Of a stretch of DNA of 64,000 bases, positions 1 through 8,074 are shown piece after piece; the first letter of the stretch is position 1; each line of letters begins with the position of its first letter. The position numbers and the translations under genes were made by a program. Origin of the DNA: an uncultured Acetobacteraceae bacterium (GTDB taxonomy: Bacteria; Pseudomonadota; Alphaproteobacteria; Acetobacterales; Acetobacteraceae). The DNA lies in assembly GCA_937902425.1 (NCBI GenBank), contig CALFNB010000539.1:1-64000 (forward strand), given 5' to 3'. The notes under the pieces are model-generated. The model made no database searches. It was given only the letters and a program-made list of their open reading frames with translations, and was not told the DNA's origin.

Positions 1-750
1 GTCAACTCGATCCGTCAGCGGGAAGGCCACGTGAAGCGGTGGCTGGAACGGGTGCGACCTGATCTGCTGTTCCTGCAGGAGATCAAGTGCGAGACAGCAG
101 CGTTTCCGGCGCTGACGTTTCAGTCGGTCGGCTACCAGTCCGATGCGGTGGGGCAGAAGGCCTATAACGGCGTCGCCGTGCTGTCGCGTGTGCCGTTTCA
201 GGTGGTGCATCGCACGTTGCCCGGCCTGCCGGAAGATGACGCCCAGTCGCGGTATATCGAGGTAGAGGCGGCGGGCCTGACGGCGATTGGGATATATCTG
301 CCGAACGGTAATTCGCGCGGTGACGAGGGCTTCGCTTATAAGCTCGCCTGGATGGACCGGCTGGCCGAGCGCGCGCAAACGTTACTTGATGCGGACGTTC
401 CACTGGTGATCACCGGCGACTTCAATGTCTGTCCCACGGATGAGGACCTCGCGCCGGGTGCGTTGTCGCCTGGCGATGCGCTGCTGCGGCCGGAGACCCG
501 CGCGCGGTTTCGCCGGCTGTTGTGGATGGGGTTGACGGACGCTGTCCGGGCGCTGGATCCGCATGGACGGGTGTTTACGTTCTGGGACTATCAGGGCGCG
601 GCGTGGGAGCGCGATTCCGGTCTGCGCATTGATCACGCTCTGCTTTCGCCCACGGTGGCGGAGCGGCTGATCGCCGCTGATCCGGACCGGGAGGAGCGCA
701 ATCAGGCGCAGCCGTCGGATCATGTGCCGGTGGTGATCGAATTGAGTTGA
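1..750 (+). CDS. xthA: Exodeoxyribonuclease III (partial, 5' end outside window)
   Basis: This is a Mg-dependent exonuclease/AP endonuclease of the ExoIII/APE1 fold that acts in base-excision repair. The frame is already open at base 1, with VNSIRQREGH preceding the first internal GTG at 31, and that stretch matches the usual ExoIII N-terminus. The gene therefore starts upstream of the window. Visible motifs are LQEIKCE (catalytic Glu), GDFNVCPTDED (the conserved GDFN block) and the terminal SDHVPVV (catalytic Asp-His). About 249 residues are present, so only roughly ten N-terminal residues are missing. The family assignment is secure. Confidence 0.95.
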   Translation, partial: VNSIRQREGHVKRWLERVRPDLLFLQEIKCETAAFPALTFQSVGYQSDAVGQKAYNGVAVLSRVPFQVVHRTLPGLPEDDAQSRYIEVEAAGLTAIGIYLPNGNSRGDEGFAYKLAWMDRLAERAQTLLDADVPLVITGDFNVCPTDEDLAPGALSPGDALLRPETRARFRRLLWMGLTDAVRALDPHGRVFTFWDYQGAAWERDSGLRIDHALLSPTVAERLIAADPDREERNQAQPSDHVPVVIELS

Positions 751-756
751 GGGAGC

Positions 757-815
757 GCCGGGGCTTCCGCCCCTGACCCCGACCAGGGGGCAAAGCCTCT
801 GGTGGGTTCGAAGGC
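757..815. repeat. Intergenic GC-hairpin repeat, copy 1
   Basis: Just after xthA there is a perfect stem GGGGC-TTCC-GCCCC (760-773), followed by CTGACCCCGACCAGGGGGC and GGTGGGTTCGAAGG. The same word order (GCCGGGG, hairpin, ACCCCGACCA, GGGG) recurs at 11974-12020, so this looks like a dispersed repeat rather than a unique terminator. It could still end the xthA transcript. Confidence 0.6.
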
Positions 816-919
816 CGAAGCTCTCGCGCTTACTGTTGCGCCGCCGGGCGATGCGGGACGCGCTTCGCGGGAAGTCGCGTTCCAACAATCAGGAGTTTCG
901 GACCGTCAGCATGTCCCCG

Positions 920-1375
920 CTACGGAACGGTGCGCCTCAGTTCGAAACAGAGCTCGCCTTTCGCATCGGTCGCGGTATGCCGCCAGCCGGCACGTTCGTA
1001 GAATCGCGCCGCGCGCGTGCCGGGACCCGTGGTCAGCCATATCAGGTCCGTGTGCTGGTCCCAAAGCCATCGCACGGCAGCAGCGAGCAATTGCCCGCCG
1101 AGTCCCCGCCCCTCATATTCGGGCAGCACGAACAACGCGAAGATGGAGCTGGCTTCGCCATCGGCGATCGAGAACGCGACGATGCGTCCGCTGTGCTCCG
1201 CGACCCAGCCGCGACACTCGGCCGTGAGCGACGCCGCGACACTCGCGGGTGTGATGCCAATGGCCATTAGCTGCTCCGGGGTTTGCAGGTTCTCCCGAAC
1301 GGACGCCCGGACAATGGAGATTCCGGCGATGTCTTCCGGCGTGGCCTGCCGTATTGGGATTTCCGCTGGCTGCAT
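920..1375 (-). CDS. GNAT family N-acetyltransferase
   Basis: A small cytosolic acetyl-CoA-dependent N-acyltransferase of about 151 residues; the substrate is unknown. The GNAT core is clear: an N-terminal IRQATPEDIAGI strand/helix, the beta4 segment IFALFVLPEYEGRGLGGQLL containing the acetyl-CoA-binding R/Q-x-x-G-x-G/A loop (EGRGLG), and the C-terminal ARFYERAGW motif. The open frame extends to 1456, but the ATG at 1375 is preceded by GGGGACGG and matches the usual family start, so it is preferred. It stands alone, converging on xthA. Confidence 0.85.
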   Translation of the reverse strand: MQPAEIPIRQATPEDIAGISIVRASVRENLQTPEQLMAIGITPASVAASLTAECRGWVAEHSGRIVAFSIADGEASSIFALFVLPEYEGRGLGGQLLAAAVRWLWDQHTDLIWLTTGPGTRAARFYERAGWRHTATDAKGELCFELRRTVP

Positions 1376-1508
1376 TTGTCCGTCCCCGGGCATTCGACGT
1401 CCCACATCGCTCGACGATATTCGCTTATCGTCTAACGCGGTTGTTGTCCTGATCACAATTCAGGACTCCCAGAAAATCCACCGCTTCGAAGGCGTTCAAT
1501 GACTTACC

Positions 1509-1772
1509 ATGTCAACGACCGAACGGATAACGAACACCGATAGAGGCGCCGCGATTGAGACTATCGACGTCCGTCGTTCTCCGGGCGGCATCGCTCGGAT
1601 GCGGTCGGCGATCAGGCCGCCGTCGGCACCGGAGCGCCCGCGGCGTGGTCAGCCCAGTGATCTGTCCGCGCGTTTGCGTGAGATCGGCGAGCATTGCGCC
1701 AGCCTCCCTGATGTCGATGCCCGCACGTCGGACGAGATCGTTGGCTATGATGAAACCGGCATGTGGACCTGA
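1509..1772 (+). pseudogene. VapB-type antitoxin remnant
   Basis: The C-terminal half reads like a VapB/PSK-family antitoxin: RLREIGEHCASLPDVDARTS followed by DEIVGYDETG, the usual toxin-binding tail. The N-terminal half does not give the normal DNA-binding segment in this frame. Pieces of it (ETIDV, then VVLRAAS in another frame around 1555-1620) suggest indels. The stop codon TGA (1770-1772) shares its A with the ATG of the following vapC-like frame, a typical coupled toxin-antitoxin junction. Called a decayed antitoxin; the C-terminal match is clear and the N-terminal decay is inferred. Confidence 0.6.
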
Positions 1773-2172
1773 TGGTCGTTGACACCTCCGCGCTGGTCGC
1801 GGTGCTGCTACGCGAGCCTGAGGCTGACCAGTTCACGCGAAGGTTGGCAAGCGCGCCGGTCCGCCTGCTGTCGTCGGTGACAAGGGTGGAGTTATCGTTC
1901 GTCATTGAAGGACGCAAAGGGGAGGCGGGCCGGATGCATCTTGAACGTCTGCTCCAGGTCGCGGCTTCGATGGGGTGAGCGTCACGCCACGGCACGCCGA
2001 AATCGCGATCGACCCGTTCCGGCGTTATGGCGAGGGCAGGCATCGGGCGGGACTGAACATCGGCGATTGTTTCTCTTATGCTCTCGCGATCGCCATGGAC
2101 CACGAACTGCCGTTCAAAGGTGATGACTTCATCCACACCGACGTTCGCCCGGTATCGCCGGCCGCGGCGTAG
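1772..2172 (+). pseudogene. VapC-type PIN-domain toxin, frameshifted
   Basis: It starts MVVDTSALVAVLLREPEAD, the first PIN-domain acidic motif, and continues to GEAGRMHLERLL and AASMG, where a TGA ends the frame at 1978. The adjacent frame continues with SVTPRHAEIAID, then GRHRAGLNIGDCFSYALA and FKGDDFIHTDV, which are the remaining PIN motifs and acidic residues, ending at 2172. A single indel near 1970-1976 therefore separates the two halves of a family-standard ~133-residue toxin. The antitoxin upstream is also damaged. A sequencing error could give the same picture for vapC alone. Confidence 0.8.
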
Positions 2173-2175
2173 CCT

Positions 2176-2553
2176 CTACCAGTGCCGCTTCCAGCGGTTC
2201 CACGCGTAAAGCCCATCGGCGAACCGATCGTATCCGAAGCCCGCGATCCGCCGAATCCCCGGCACTCCCACGATCCGCGCGAGCCAGCCGTCTCCGGGAG
2301 TGCGGCGCCAGATTTCGACCGCGCAATCGATTCCGACCGAAAGTGTTCCGTTCTCGTCAACGGCGTGTAACCGGCGGCGCACATCGTCGACGCCGGCGCC
2401 GAAGCGGGAGAGCGCGTCAGGTTCGAGATTGATGTCGCGGAATTCAATCGCGCCCGCGCGGGCCGCGCGCAGCAGCCGATCGCGCTGCCAGTCGATGCCA
2501 GCCTTGCAGACTGGGCATTTTGTATTGTACCAGACAGTGAGTTTCGTGATCAT
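2176..2553 (-). CDS. DCC-family thiol-disulfide oxidoreductase-like protein
   Basis: A 125-residue protein of the DUF393/DCC family. The N-terminal strand TVWYNTKCPVCKAGI carries a thioredoxin-like CPVC motif, followed by INLEPDALSRFG and the conserved segments VGIDCAVEIWRRTPG and VPGIRRIAGFGYDRFAD. Family members are assumed to be redox proteins, but physiological partners are generally unknown. It converges on the broken vapC with only 3 bases between stops. Confidence 0.85.
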   Translation of the reverse strand: MITKLTVWYNTKCPVCKAGIDWQRDRLLRAARAGAIEFRDINLEPDALSRFGAGVDDVRRRLHAVDENGTLSVGIDCAVEIWRRTPGDGWLARIVGVPGIRRIAGFGYDRFADGLYAWNRWKRHW

Positions 2554-2653
2554 ACCGCGGTCTTGGCGGCATGCCCCGGCTCGATCGGACAGCTATCGAT
2601 GGCCCGGACGAACCGGGCCACCACGAATGTGCGGCCGGCCGGCGCGGCGCCCG

Positions 2654-4378
2654 TCAAATATCGGCGTAACAGTGGCTCTCCGCCTCGGTCCCGGGGTGCG
2701 TCAACGCGCCCAGATGCGCTGGTCCAACCAGTTGCGCGTATTTCCAGATCGCGCCGGAGTTGTAGTCGGTGCGGCGCGGCTTCCAGGCCTGCTTCCGTTC
2801 CGCCATCTCCGCGTCGGAAACCAGCATGTCGATCGTGCCCTTGGTCGCGTCGATGACGATCTTATCGCCGTTCTTCAACAGCGCGATCGGGCCGCCGACC
2901 GCCGCCTCGGGTCCGACGTGACCGATGCAGAACCCACGCGTCCCGCCGGAGAACCGGCCATCGGTGATCAGCGCGACTTTCTCGCCCATGTCCTGACCAT
3001 AGATCGCGCCGGTCGTCGACAGCATCTCGCGCATGCCGGGTCCGCCCTTCGGCCCTTCGTAACGGATCACCAGAACGTCGCCCGCCTTGTAGGCGCGCGC
3101 CTGGACGGCGGCGAAACATTCCTCCTCGGAATCGAAACACAGCGCCGTGCCCTCGAAGCGCAGGTTGTGCAGGCCGGCGACCTTCACGATCGCGCCGTCG
3201 GGAGCGAGATTGCCCTTCAGGCCGACCACGCCGCCGGTCGGCGAGATCGGCCGCGACACCGGATAGATCACGTCCTGATCGGTCGGGAACACCACGTCCT
3301 TGTGGTTCTCGGCCAGGGTTTTGCCGGTGACGGTCAGGCAGTCGCCGTGCAGCAGCCCACCATCGAGCAGCGCCTTGATGATCACCGGCATGCCGCCCAC
3401 CTTGAACACATCGAACGCCACATATTTGCCGCCGGGTTTGAGATCGGCGATGTACGGCGTGCGGCGCATGATCTCCACCACATCGTCCATGGTGAAGCGA
3501 ATCCCCGCCTCATGCGCGATCGCCGGCAGATGCAGACCGGCGTTGGTGGAGCCACCGGTCGCGCCGACCACCACGGCGGCATTTTGCAATGCCTTCAACG
3601 TGACGATGTCGCGTGGGCGGATGCGATTTTCCACCAGGTTCATCACCGCGCGGCCGGAGGAGACCGCGAACCGGTCGCGTTCCTCGTACGGCGCGGGTGA
3701 GCCGGCCGAACCGGGCAACGCCAGGCCGATCGCCTCGCTGACGGTCGCCATCGTGTTGGCGGTGAACTGACCGCCGCACGCACCGGCGGACGGGCAGGCG
3801 GCGCATTCCAGTTCGTGCAGGTCCGCGTCCGACATGTTGCCGGCGGAATGCATGCCGACCGCCTCGAACACATCGACGACGGTCACATCGCGGCCCTTGA
3901 ATTTACCGGGCAGAATCGAGCCGCCGTACATGAACACGCTCGGCACGTTCAGGCGCAGCATCGCCATCATCATGCCCGGCAGCGATTTGTCGCAGCCCGC
4001 CAGACCGACCAATGCGTCATAGCAATGACCGCGCATCGTCAGCTCCACCGAGTCGGCGATCAGATCGCGCGACACCAACGAGGACTTCATCCCCTGATGC
4101 CCCATCGCGATACCGTCGGTGACGGTGATGGTGGTGAACTCGCGCGGCGTGCCGCCGGTCTCCGACACGCCCTTTTTCACCGACTGCGCCTGCCGGCTGA
4201 GGGCGATGTTGCAGGGCGCCGCCTCATTCCAGCAGGTGGCGACGCCGACGAAGGGCTGATTGATCTCCTCCTCGGTCAGGCCCATCGCGTAATAGTACGA
4301 GCGATGCGGCGCGCGGCCGGGTCCCACGGTGACGTGGCGGGAGGGCATGCGGGACTTGTCCCAGGACCGGGTCGTCAT
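2654..4378 (-). CDS. ilvD: Dihydroxy-acid dehydratase
   Basis: It dehydrates 2,3-dihydroxy-isovalerate and -methylvalerate to the 2-keto acids in valine/isoleucine synthesis. At 574 residues the length is standard. The three cluster cysteines are visible: VATCWNEAAPCN, GLAGCDKSLPGM and CPSAGACGGQFTANTM; this spacing is typical of the [2Fe-2S]/[4Fe-4S] IlvD/Edd family. The C-terminal part carries DGRFSGGTRGFCIGHVGPEA. It is monocistronic here, with no other ilv gene within the window. Confidence 0.97.
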   Translation of the reverse strand: MTTRSWDKSRMPSRHVTVGPGRAPHRSYYYAMGLTEEEINQPFVGVATCWNEAAPCNIALSRQAQSVKKGVSETGGTPREFTTITVTDGIAMGHQGMKSSLVSRDLIADSVELTMRGHCYDALVGLAGCDKSLPGMMMAMLRLNVPSVFMYGGSILPGKFKGRDVTVVDVFEAVGMHSAGNMSDADLHELECAACPSAGACGGQFTANTMATVSEAIGLALPGSAGSPAPYEERDRFAVSSGRAVMNLVENRIRPRDIVTLKALQNAAVVVGATGGSTNAGLHLPAIAHEAGIRFTMDDVVEIMRRTPYIADLKPGGKYVAFDVFKVGGMPVIIKALLDGGLLHGDCLTVTGKTLAENHKDVVFPTDQDVIYPVSRPISPTGGVVGLKGNLAPDGAIVKVAGLHNLRFEGTALCFDSEEECFAAVQARAYKAGDVLVIRYEGPKGGPGMREMLSTTGAIYGQDMGEKVALITDGRFSGGTRGFCIGHVGPEAAVGGPIALLKNGDKIVIDATKGTIDMLVSDAEMAERKQAWKPRRTDYNSGAIWKYAQLVGPAHLGALTHPGTEAESHCYADI

Positions 4379-4528
4379 GGCGGTTTTCCTTCTGTGATCC
4401 GTGGCGTACTTGGTGCGCGGTTATAGCGCCTGGCCGATACGGGCCAAGCCCCAGGAAGCGCTTCCTCGACGACTGGGCGGGATGCTTCGCTCCGGGATCT
4501 CACGGCGTCACGACGCGGTCGCGTTCGA

Positions 4529-5209
4529 TCAGTTGCGCAGCCGAACCAGAGTGAAAATTCCAAACGGCGGCATCGGGCTGGTCGCGATCCCGGCGATTTC
4601 CTCGGGCTCGAACAGCGCCTTCACGGCGAAGTCCGGGTGCCAGCCCAGTCGTCGCGACGCCGGTGCCATGGCGCGTTCGACCCACCATCTGGGTCCGCCC
4701 TCGGCGGCGAAGTGGTTGGCGAACAGGATCTTGCCGCCGGGCCGCACCACCCGGCGCAGTTCCGCCAGCAGCCGTCGCGGATTGGGTACGACCGAGGCCA
4801 CGAACATCGCCACCGCGATGTCGAACTGCCCATCGGCGAACTCGGTCGCCTCGGCATCCATCTCCAGCAGGCCGTCGACGTTACGCAAGCCAAGATCGGC
4901 GACCCGGCGGCGGGCGAGGGCGAGCATGTCGGCCGACAGATCAATTCCCACGATTCGCTTGTCGGAGGTGTAGCGCGGCAACGCGAGGCCGGTACCGACT
5001 CCGACCTCCAGCACGTTTCGGCCCGGCAGTTGGTTGACCAACGCGGCCGCGCGTTTGCGCGCGACCGACGAAACGGCCCCGAAAACCACGTCATAAAAGG
5101 AAGACCATCGCCTGTATGCGTCCCGGATCGCCGCCACGTCGAGTGCGACCTCAGGTGTGGCGCCTGGCAACCGCCGCGAGCGGGCGCGTTCTTCCAGGGT
5201 TTGACTCAT
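4529..5209 (-). CDS. Class I SAM methyltransferase, PmtA-like (phosphatidylethanolamine N-methyltransferase)
   Basis: About 226 residues. The SAM-binding motif I is VLEVGVGTGLALPRY, motif II VGIDLSADMLALARRRV, and later MDAEATEFADGQFD and VVRPGGKILFANHF. The N-terminal AYRRWSSFYDVVFGAVSSVAR plus the VERAMAP-x-SRRLGWHPDF tail resemble the Rhodobacter-type PmtA that methylates PE to phosphatidylcholine at the inner membrane. The frame is open to 5290; the ATG at 5209 is chosen because GGGGACGGG lies just upstream and the protein then fits the family. Substrate is inferred from similarity. Confidence 0.8.
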   Translation of the reverse strand: MSQTLEERARSRRLPGATPEVALDVAAIRDAYRRWSSFYDVVFGAVSSVARKRAAALVNQLPGRNVLEVGVGTGLALPRYTSDKRIVGIDLSADMLALARRRVADLGLRNVDGLLEMDAEATEFADGQFDIAVAMFVASVVPNPRRLLAELRRVVRPGGKILFANHFAAEGGPRWWVERAMAPASRRLGWHPDFAVKALFEPEEIAGIATSPMPPFGIFTLVRLRN

Positions 5210-5438
5210 CACGACCCGTCCCCGTTGCGCAGCCTGCGTAATTGACGAATCACCATCATGCAAGCCCCGCTTGCGGCCGGACATACGCATATCTGCCCCA
5301 TGCCCCGCGATTGGGACATGGTGGTCACATCGTGGTCGCCAAGCCTCGACCCATTAACACGCGGTTCCCGGCTCCGGAATTCCCGGGAGACACACAGTTT
5401 TGGCCCCATTTTGGGAAATGCCCCAGATGCGGTACCCC

Positions 5439-5451
5439 GGACACGGTGTCC
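5439..5451. terminator. Perfect GC hairpin downstream of the cold-shock gene
   Basis: GGACAC-G-GTGTCC forms a 6-bp perfect stem about 50 bases past the minus-strand csp stop, flanked by CCC/GGG that could extend it. There is no clear U tract, so termination is only a possibility. The rest of 5210-5500 shows no gene. Confidence 0.3.
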
Positions 5452-5500
5452 CTGGGACGCGATGCTCCCCAGTGCCGTGCGCCGGTGCCGTGTGCCGCGG

Positions 5501-5710
5501 TCAGCCCGTTTCGGCCAAATTCACCGCGGCGGCGCGGCCATTGGCCTGCTGTTCAATCTCAAACGCGAGTTTCTGCCCCTCGTTGAGCGTTCGCATCCCC
5601 GCTTTCTGGACGGCACTGATATGGACGAAGATGTCCTTGCCGCCCTCTTCGGGGCCGATGAAGCCATAGCCTTTGGTTGCGTTGAACCACTTCACGGTGC
5701 CTGTGGGCAT
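5501..5710 (-). CDS. Cold-shock domain protein
   Basis: A 69-residue single-domain RNA/ssDNA-binding protein, probably an RNA chaperone. [20 protein letters not shown] contains RNP1 (KGYGFI), and [10 protein letters not shown] is RNP2. The ATG at 5710 has AAAGGCGAG just upstream and gives exactly the family length; the longer open frame to 5938 has no family match. The 326-base gap to tatA leaves room for a long 5' leader, as cold-shock genes often have, but no specific element was recognised. Confidence 0.95.
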   Translation of the reverse strand: MPTGTVKWFNATKGYGFIGPEEGGKDIFVHISAVQKAGMRTLNEGQKLAFEIEQQANGRAAAVNLAETG

Positions 5711-6036
5711 CGTCTTCTCGCCTTTCCGGTCACGGGTGGTCCGTTCCGGACCTCCAGCCAGACCACCCTGTTGCACAGGGGCGCGACGGCGAACCGCGAC
5801 GCCCTCCCTTGGGAGCATTCCCGGCGTTATTCCGTCGACCGGGATGTGCCTCCGAGAAGACGATATCCTGTCGGCGGGCCGACGGCAACGAATCGCCGCG
5901 GGGAATCGTGAGGGAGGCCGGCACAAGATTGCTTGCATCCCGTCGCGCGCCGGGCCATGTGTGCGCGAACCGGCTGGTGAGACCCAACACTGGGTAAAGG
6001 CGCGGCGGGTAAAGGCGCGGTTGGACGGAGGATTGA
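5711..6036. other. Divergent intergenic region between csp and tatA
   Basis: No credible gene. It must hold promoters for both neighbours. At 5992-6021 there are two tandem copies of the 15-base unit GGGTAAAGGCGCGGC/T, ending directly before the tatA ribosome-binding site (GGACGGAGG, 6023-6031). Confidence 0.6.
5992..6021 (+). repeat. Two tandem 15-bp repeats in the tatA leader
   Basis: GGGTAAAGGCGCGGC (5992-6006) is followed immediately by GGGTAAAGGCGCGGT (6007-6021), one mismatch apart. They lie in the presumed 5' untranslated region, abutting the Shine-Dalgarno sequence. Confidence 0.85.
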
Positions 6037-6282
6037 ATGGGCAGCTTCAGCATCTGGCACTGGATGGTCGTGCTGCTGGTCGTGTTGCTGCTGTTCGGCG
6101 GCAACAAGGTCAGCGGCCTGATGGGCGATTTCGCCAAGGGCATCAAGTCGTTCAAGAAGAACATGGCGGAACCCGACGATGCCTCGATGGAGGACAGCGC
6201 GGCCAAGCCCGGCGGTTCGATCTCCGGTCCGGCCGGCGAGGCCGCGCCGCGTTCAACGCGGGAAACAACGTCCGCGCATTGA
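6037..6282 (+). CDS. tatA: Sec-independent translocase subunit TatA
   Basis: An 81-residue inner-membrane protein that forms the pore-like component of the Tat exporter. One N-terminal transmembrane segment ([20 protein letters not shown]) is followed by the glycine hinge, an amphipathic helix ([17 protein letters not shown]) and a polar tail: the standard TatA layout. Its ATG follows GGACGGAGG. No tatB or tatC is adjacent; they must lie elsewhere if the system is complete. The amino-acid-binding protein at 31806 has an RR motif and may be a client. Confidence 0.92.
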   Translation: MGSFSIWHWMVVLLVVLLLFGGNKVSGLMGDFAKGIKSFKKNMAEPDDASMEDSAAKPGGSISGPAGEAAPRSTRETTSAH

Positions 6283-6286
6283 ACTT

Positions 6287-6340
6287 CATGCGTCAGTAGA
6301 CAGGCATGCGTCAGTAGGCAGGCATGCGTCGGTAAACCGG
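6287..6340. repeat. Three tandem 18-bp repeats after tatA
   Basis: Units CATGCGTCAGTAGACAGG (6287-6304), CATGCGTCAGTAGGCAGG (6305-6322) and CATGCGTCGGTAAACCGG (6323-6340) are head to tail with one to four mismatches. They begin 5 bases after the tatA stop. Function unknown. Confidence 0.9.
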
Positions 6341-6513
6341 GACGGCGTATCGTGGGTCGCCGCCCGACCATGCTGGGCGGCGCGCCTGGAAAGCTTCAGC
6401 ACAACCGCGGATCCGAGCGCGCCCTGGCACGGTGTCATTGGCGCCGGTCCGACCCTGCCGCATGCACACATCCCGAACGAGACCGGCGCGCCACGCGCGA
6501 AGTTCAGCAAGCA

Positions 6514-6690
6514 AGTCAGCAAGCGATCAACGCAGAGGGCGCGGAGGCCACCGGAGCACACGGAGCAGAAAGATTTCCCGGCGCTTCGTGCGAGCTTGCG
6601 ACCCGGTACCGCGCGAAGCGCCATACCTACCTCCTCCGTGCGCTCCGGTGGCCTCCGCGCCCTCCGTGTTACAACCTTGCTTACCTGGTC
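6514..6690. repeat. Large fold-back (MITE/REP-like) inverted repeat
   Basis: The left arm around 6531-6570 (GAGGGCGCGGAGGCCACCGG core) is the near-perfect reverse complement of the right arm around 6628-6672 (CCGGTGGCCTCCGCGCCCTC core), with about 40 paired bases and few mismatches. Nested inside is a second perfect stem GGCGCTTCG (6580-6588)/CGAAGCGCC (6614-6622). Weak outer pairing extends to about 6514 and 6690. No coding capacity is credible. The whole 6283-6980 stretch holds no gene that I can support apart from this and the 18-bp repeats. Confidence 0.75.
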
Positions 6691-6980
6691 GCGGATCGGC
6701 GTGGACCGCACCATCACGGCCGTGATGTCGGCGGTGCCAGGATCTGGGTGGCCTCAGGATGTGTGGCTCTTGTAGGGTCCGACCTGGGAGTACGCCTCGC
6801 CGATGCCCCGCGCCCGTTCTGGTGAGATTGCCTCGCACGGCCAATTCTTTGGACCTCGATTGCCGGCCACCATCGCGTGGCAGCCTGGCGGCCCCCACCG
6901 CGCGGCCCCAAGGCGCGGATTGTATGCTTCCGGTTACCCGCACGCGAATATCGTCGCGTTGGCGAATCAAGGTACGAAGC

Positions 6981-7853
6981 ATGGTCGAGTATCTCACGCA
7001 ACACCTTCAAACCGTGGCGATCGACCTGTTCCGGCTGTGTCTGTGGCTGGCGATCCTGTCGGTCATTTTCGTGCCGCTGGAGCGTCTGTTCGCCCTCCAT
7101 CGAGCGGCGGTCTTCCGCGACGGGATCGGCACCGATCTTGCTTGGTACTTCATTAATGCTTTGCTTCCCACCCTGCTGCTGAGTGCGCCGTTGGGCCTCG
7201 TGGCCGGAGCGGTTCACGGTCTGGTTCCGGCGGGTTTCCACGCGACGGTCGCCGCGGCGCCGTTCTGGGCACGCACGCTCGCGGCATTGGTGGTGGCCGA
7301 AACCGGCTATTACTGGGGCCACCGCATGATGCATGAGCTCCCCGCGCTGTGGCGATTTCATTCGGTTCATCACAGCGCCGGACATATCGACTTCCTGGTC
7401 AACTCGCGCGCTCATCCCATCGATATCGTGTTCGGCCGGCTCTGCGGCACGATCCCGCTGTATGTCGTCGGTCTGGCCGGACCGGTGGGGACCACCGCCG
7501 GCACCATGCCGCTGCTGATCACGATGGTCGGCACGATCTGGGGGTTCTTCATCCACGCCAATCTGCGCTGGCGCCTCGGTCCGCTGGAGTGGCTGGTCAC
7601 GTCCCCGGCGTTTCATCATTGGCACCACAGCCTCACCGCCCCGACGGACCGGAACTTCGCTTCGACCCTGCCGTGGCTCGATCGGCTCTTTGGAACGTTC
7701 CATTCGCCGAACGGGGAGTGGCCGTCGCGTTATGGCATCAAGGAGATGATGCCCGACTCTTTGGGGCAGCAGTTGGTGCAGCCGCTGCTCGAACCGCGGC
7801 CATGGCCGGTTGGGTATAGCCGGAGCACGGTTCAACGCGCCCGGTCACAATGA
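6981..7853 (+). CDS. Sterol desaturase / fatty-acid hydroxylase family membrane protein
   Basis: A 290-residue integral membrane di-iron oxygenase of the FA_hydroxylase superfamily. The histidine boxes are intact: HRMMH (HxxxH), HSVHH (HxxHH) and FHHWHH (HxxHH), placed between hydrophobic segments such as LCLWLAILSVIFVPL and PLLITMVGTIWGFFIHA. The open frame extends to 6759, but the segment before the ATG at 6981 has no family match. The natural lipid substrate is unknown. Confidence 0.9.
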   Translation: MVEYLTQHLQTVAIDLFRLCLWLAILSVIFVPLERLFALHRAAVFRDGIGTDLAWYFINALLPTLLLSAPLGLVAGAVHGLVPAGFHATVAAAPFWARTLAALVVAETGYYWGHRMMHELPALWRFHSVHHSAGHIDFLVNSRAHPIDIVFGRLCGTIPLYVVGLAGPVGTTAGTMPLLITMVGTIWGFFIHANLRWRLGPLEWLVTSPAFHHWHHSLTAPTDRNFASTLPWLDRLFGTFHSPNGEWPSRYGIKEMMPDSLGQQLVQPLLEPRPWPVGYSRSTVQRARSQ

Positions 7854-8074
7854 CTCGAGGTCACCGGAATGAGGTGATTGATCATAATTCTCTCCCGCGC
7901 GCGCCGCACAGGGATGTTCCAAAATTAATACATTCATCGCGGAAATCGGTTCGTAAGACTTTGATCGCTAAGCAGGCTCGCGCCTGCATGAAGCGATTGA
8001 ACGGCATCTCGGCGATCATATTCGCGATCGTTCCACAGTCTGAAGTCCACGGGGAATCCAGGGCCGTATCAAAT

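Noticed and set aside
2300-3700. Long plus-strand open frame of 466 codons opposite ilvD
   Set aside because: Antisense shadow of a high-GC gene: low-complexity, Arg/His-rich translation with no motif, while ilvD on the other strand is unambiguous.
5433-5455. Hairpin considered as a firm intrinsic terminator
   Set aside because: There is no U tract after the stem in the csp direction, so it is listed only as a low-confidence possibility.
5258-5911. 217-codon plus-strand frame across the cold-shock gene
   Set aside because: Shadow of the clearly recognised cold-shock gene and its leader.
6283-6345. 18-bp repeats considered as a CRISPR array
   Set aside because: Units are directly abutting with no spacers and only three copies; no cas genes are present.
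6527-6997. 156-codon minus-strand frame across the fold-back element
   Set aside because: The two arms give repeated GGAG-type peptides (ATGAHG); this is the repeat being translated, not a gene.
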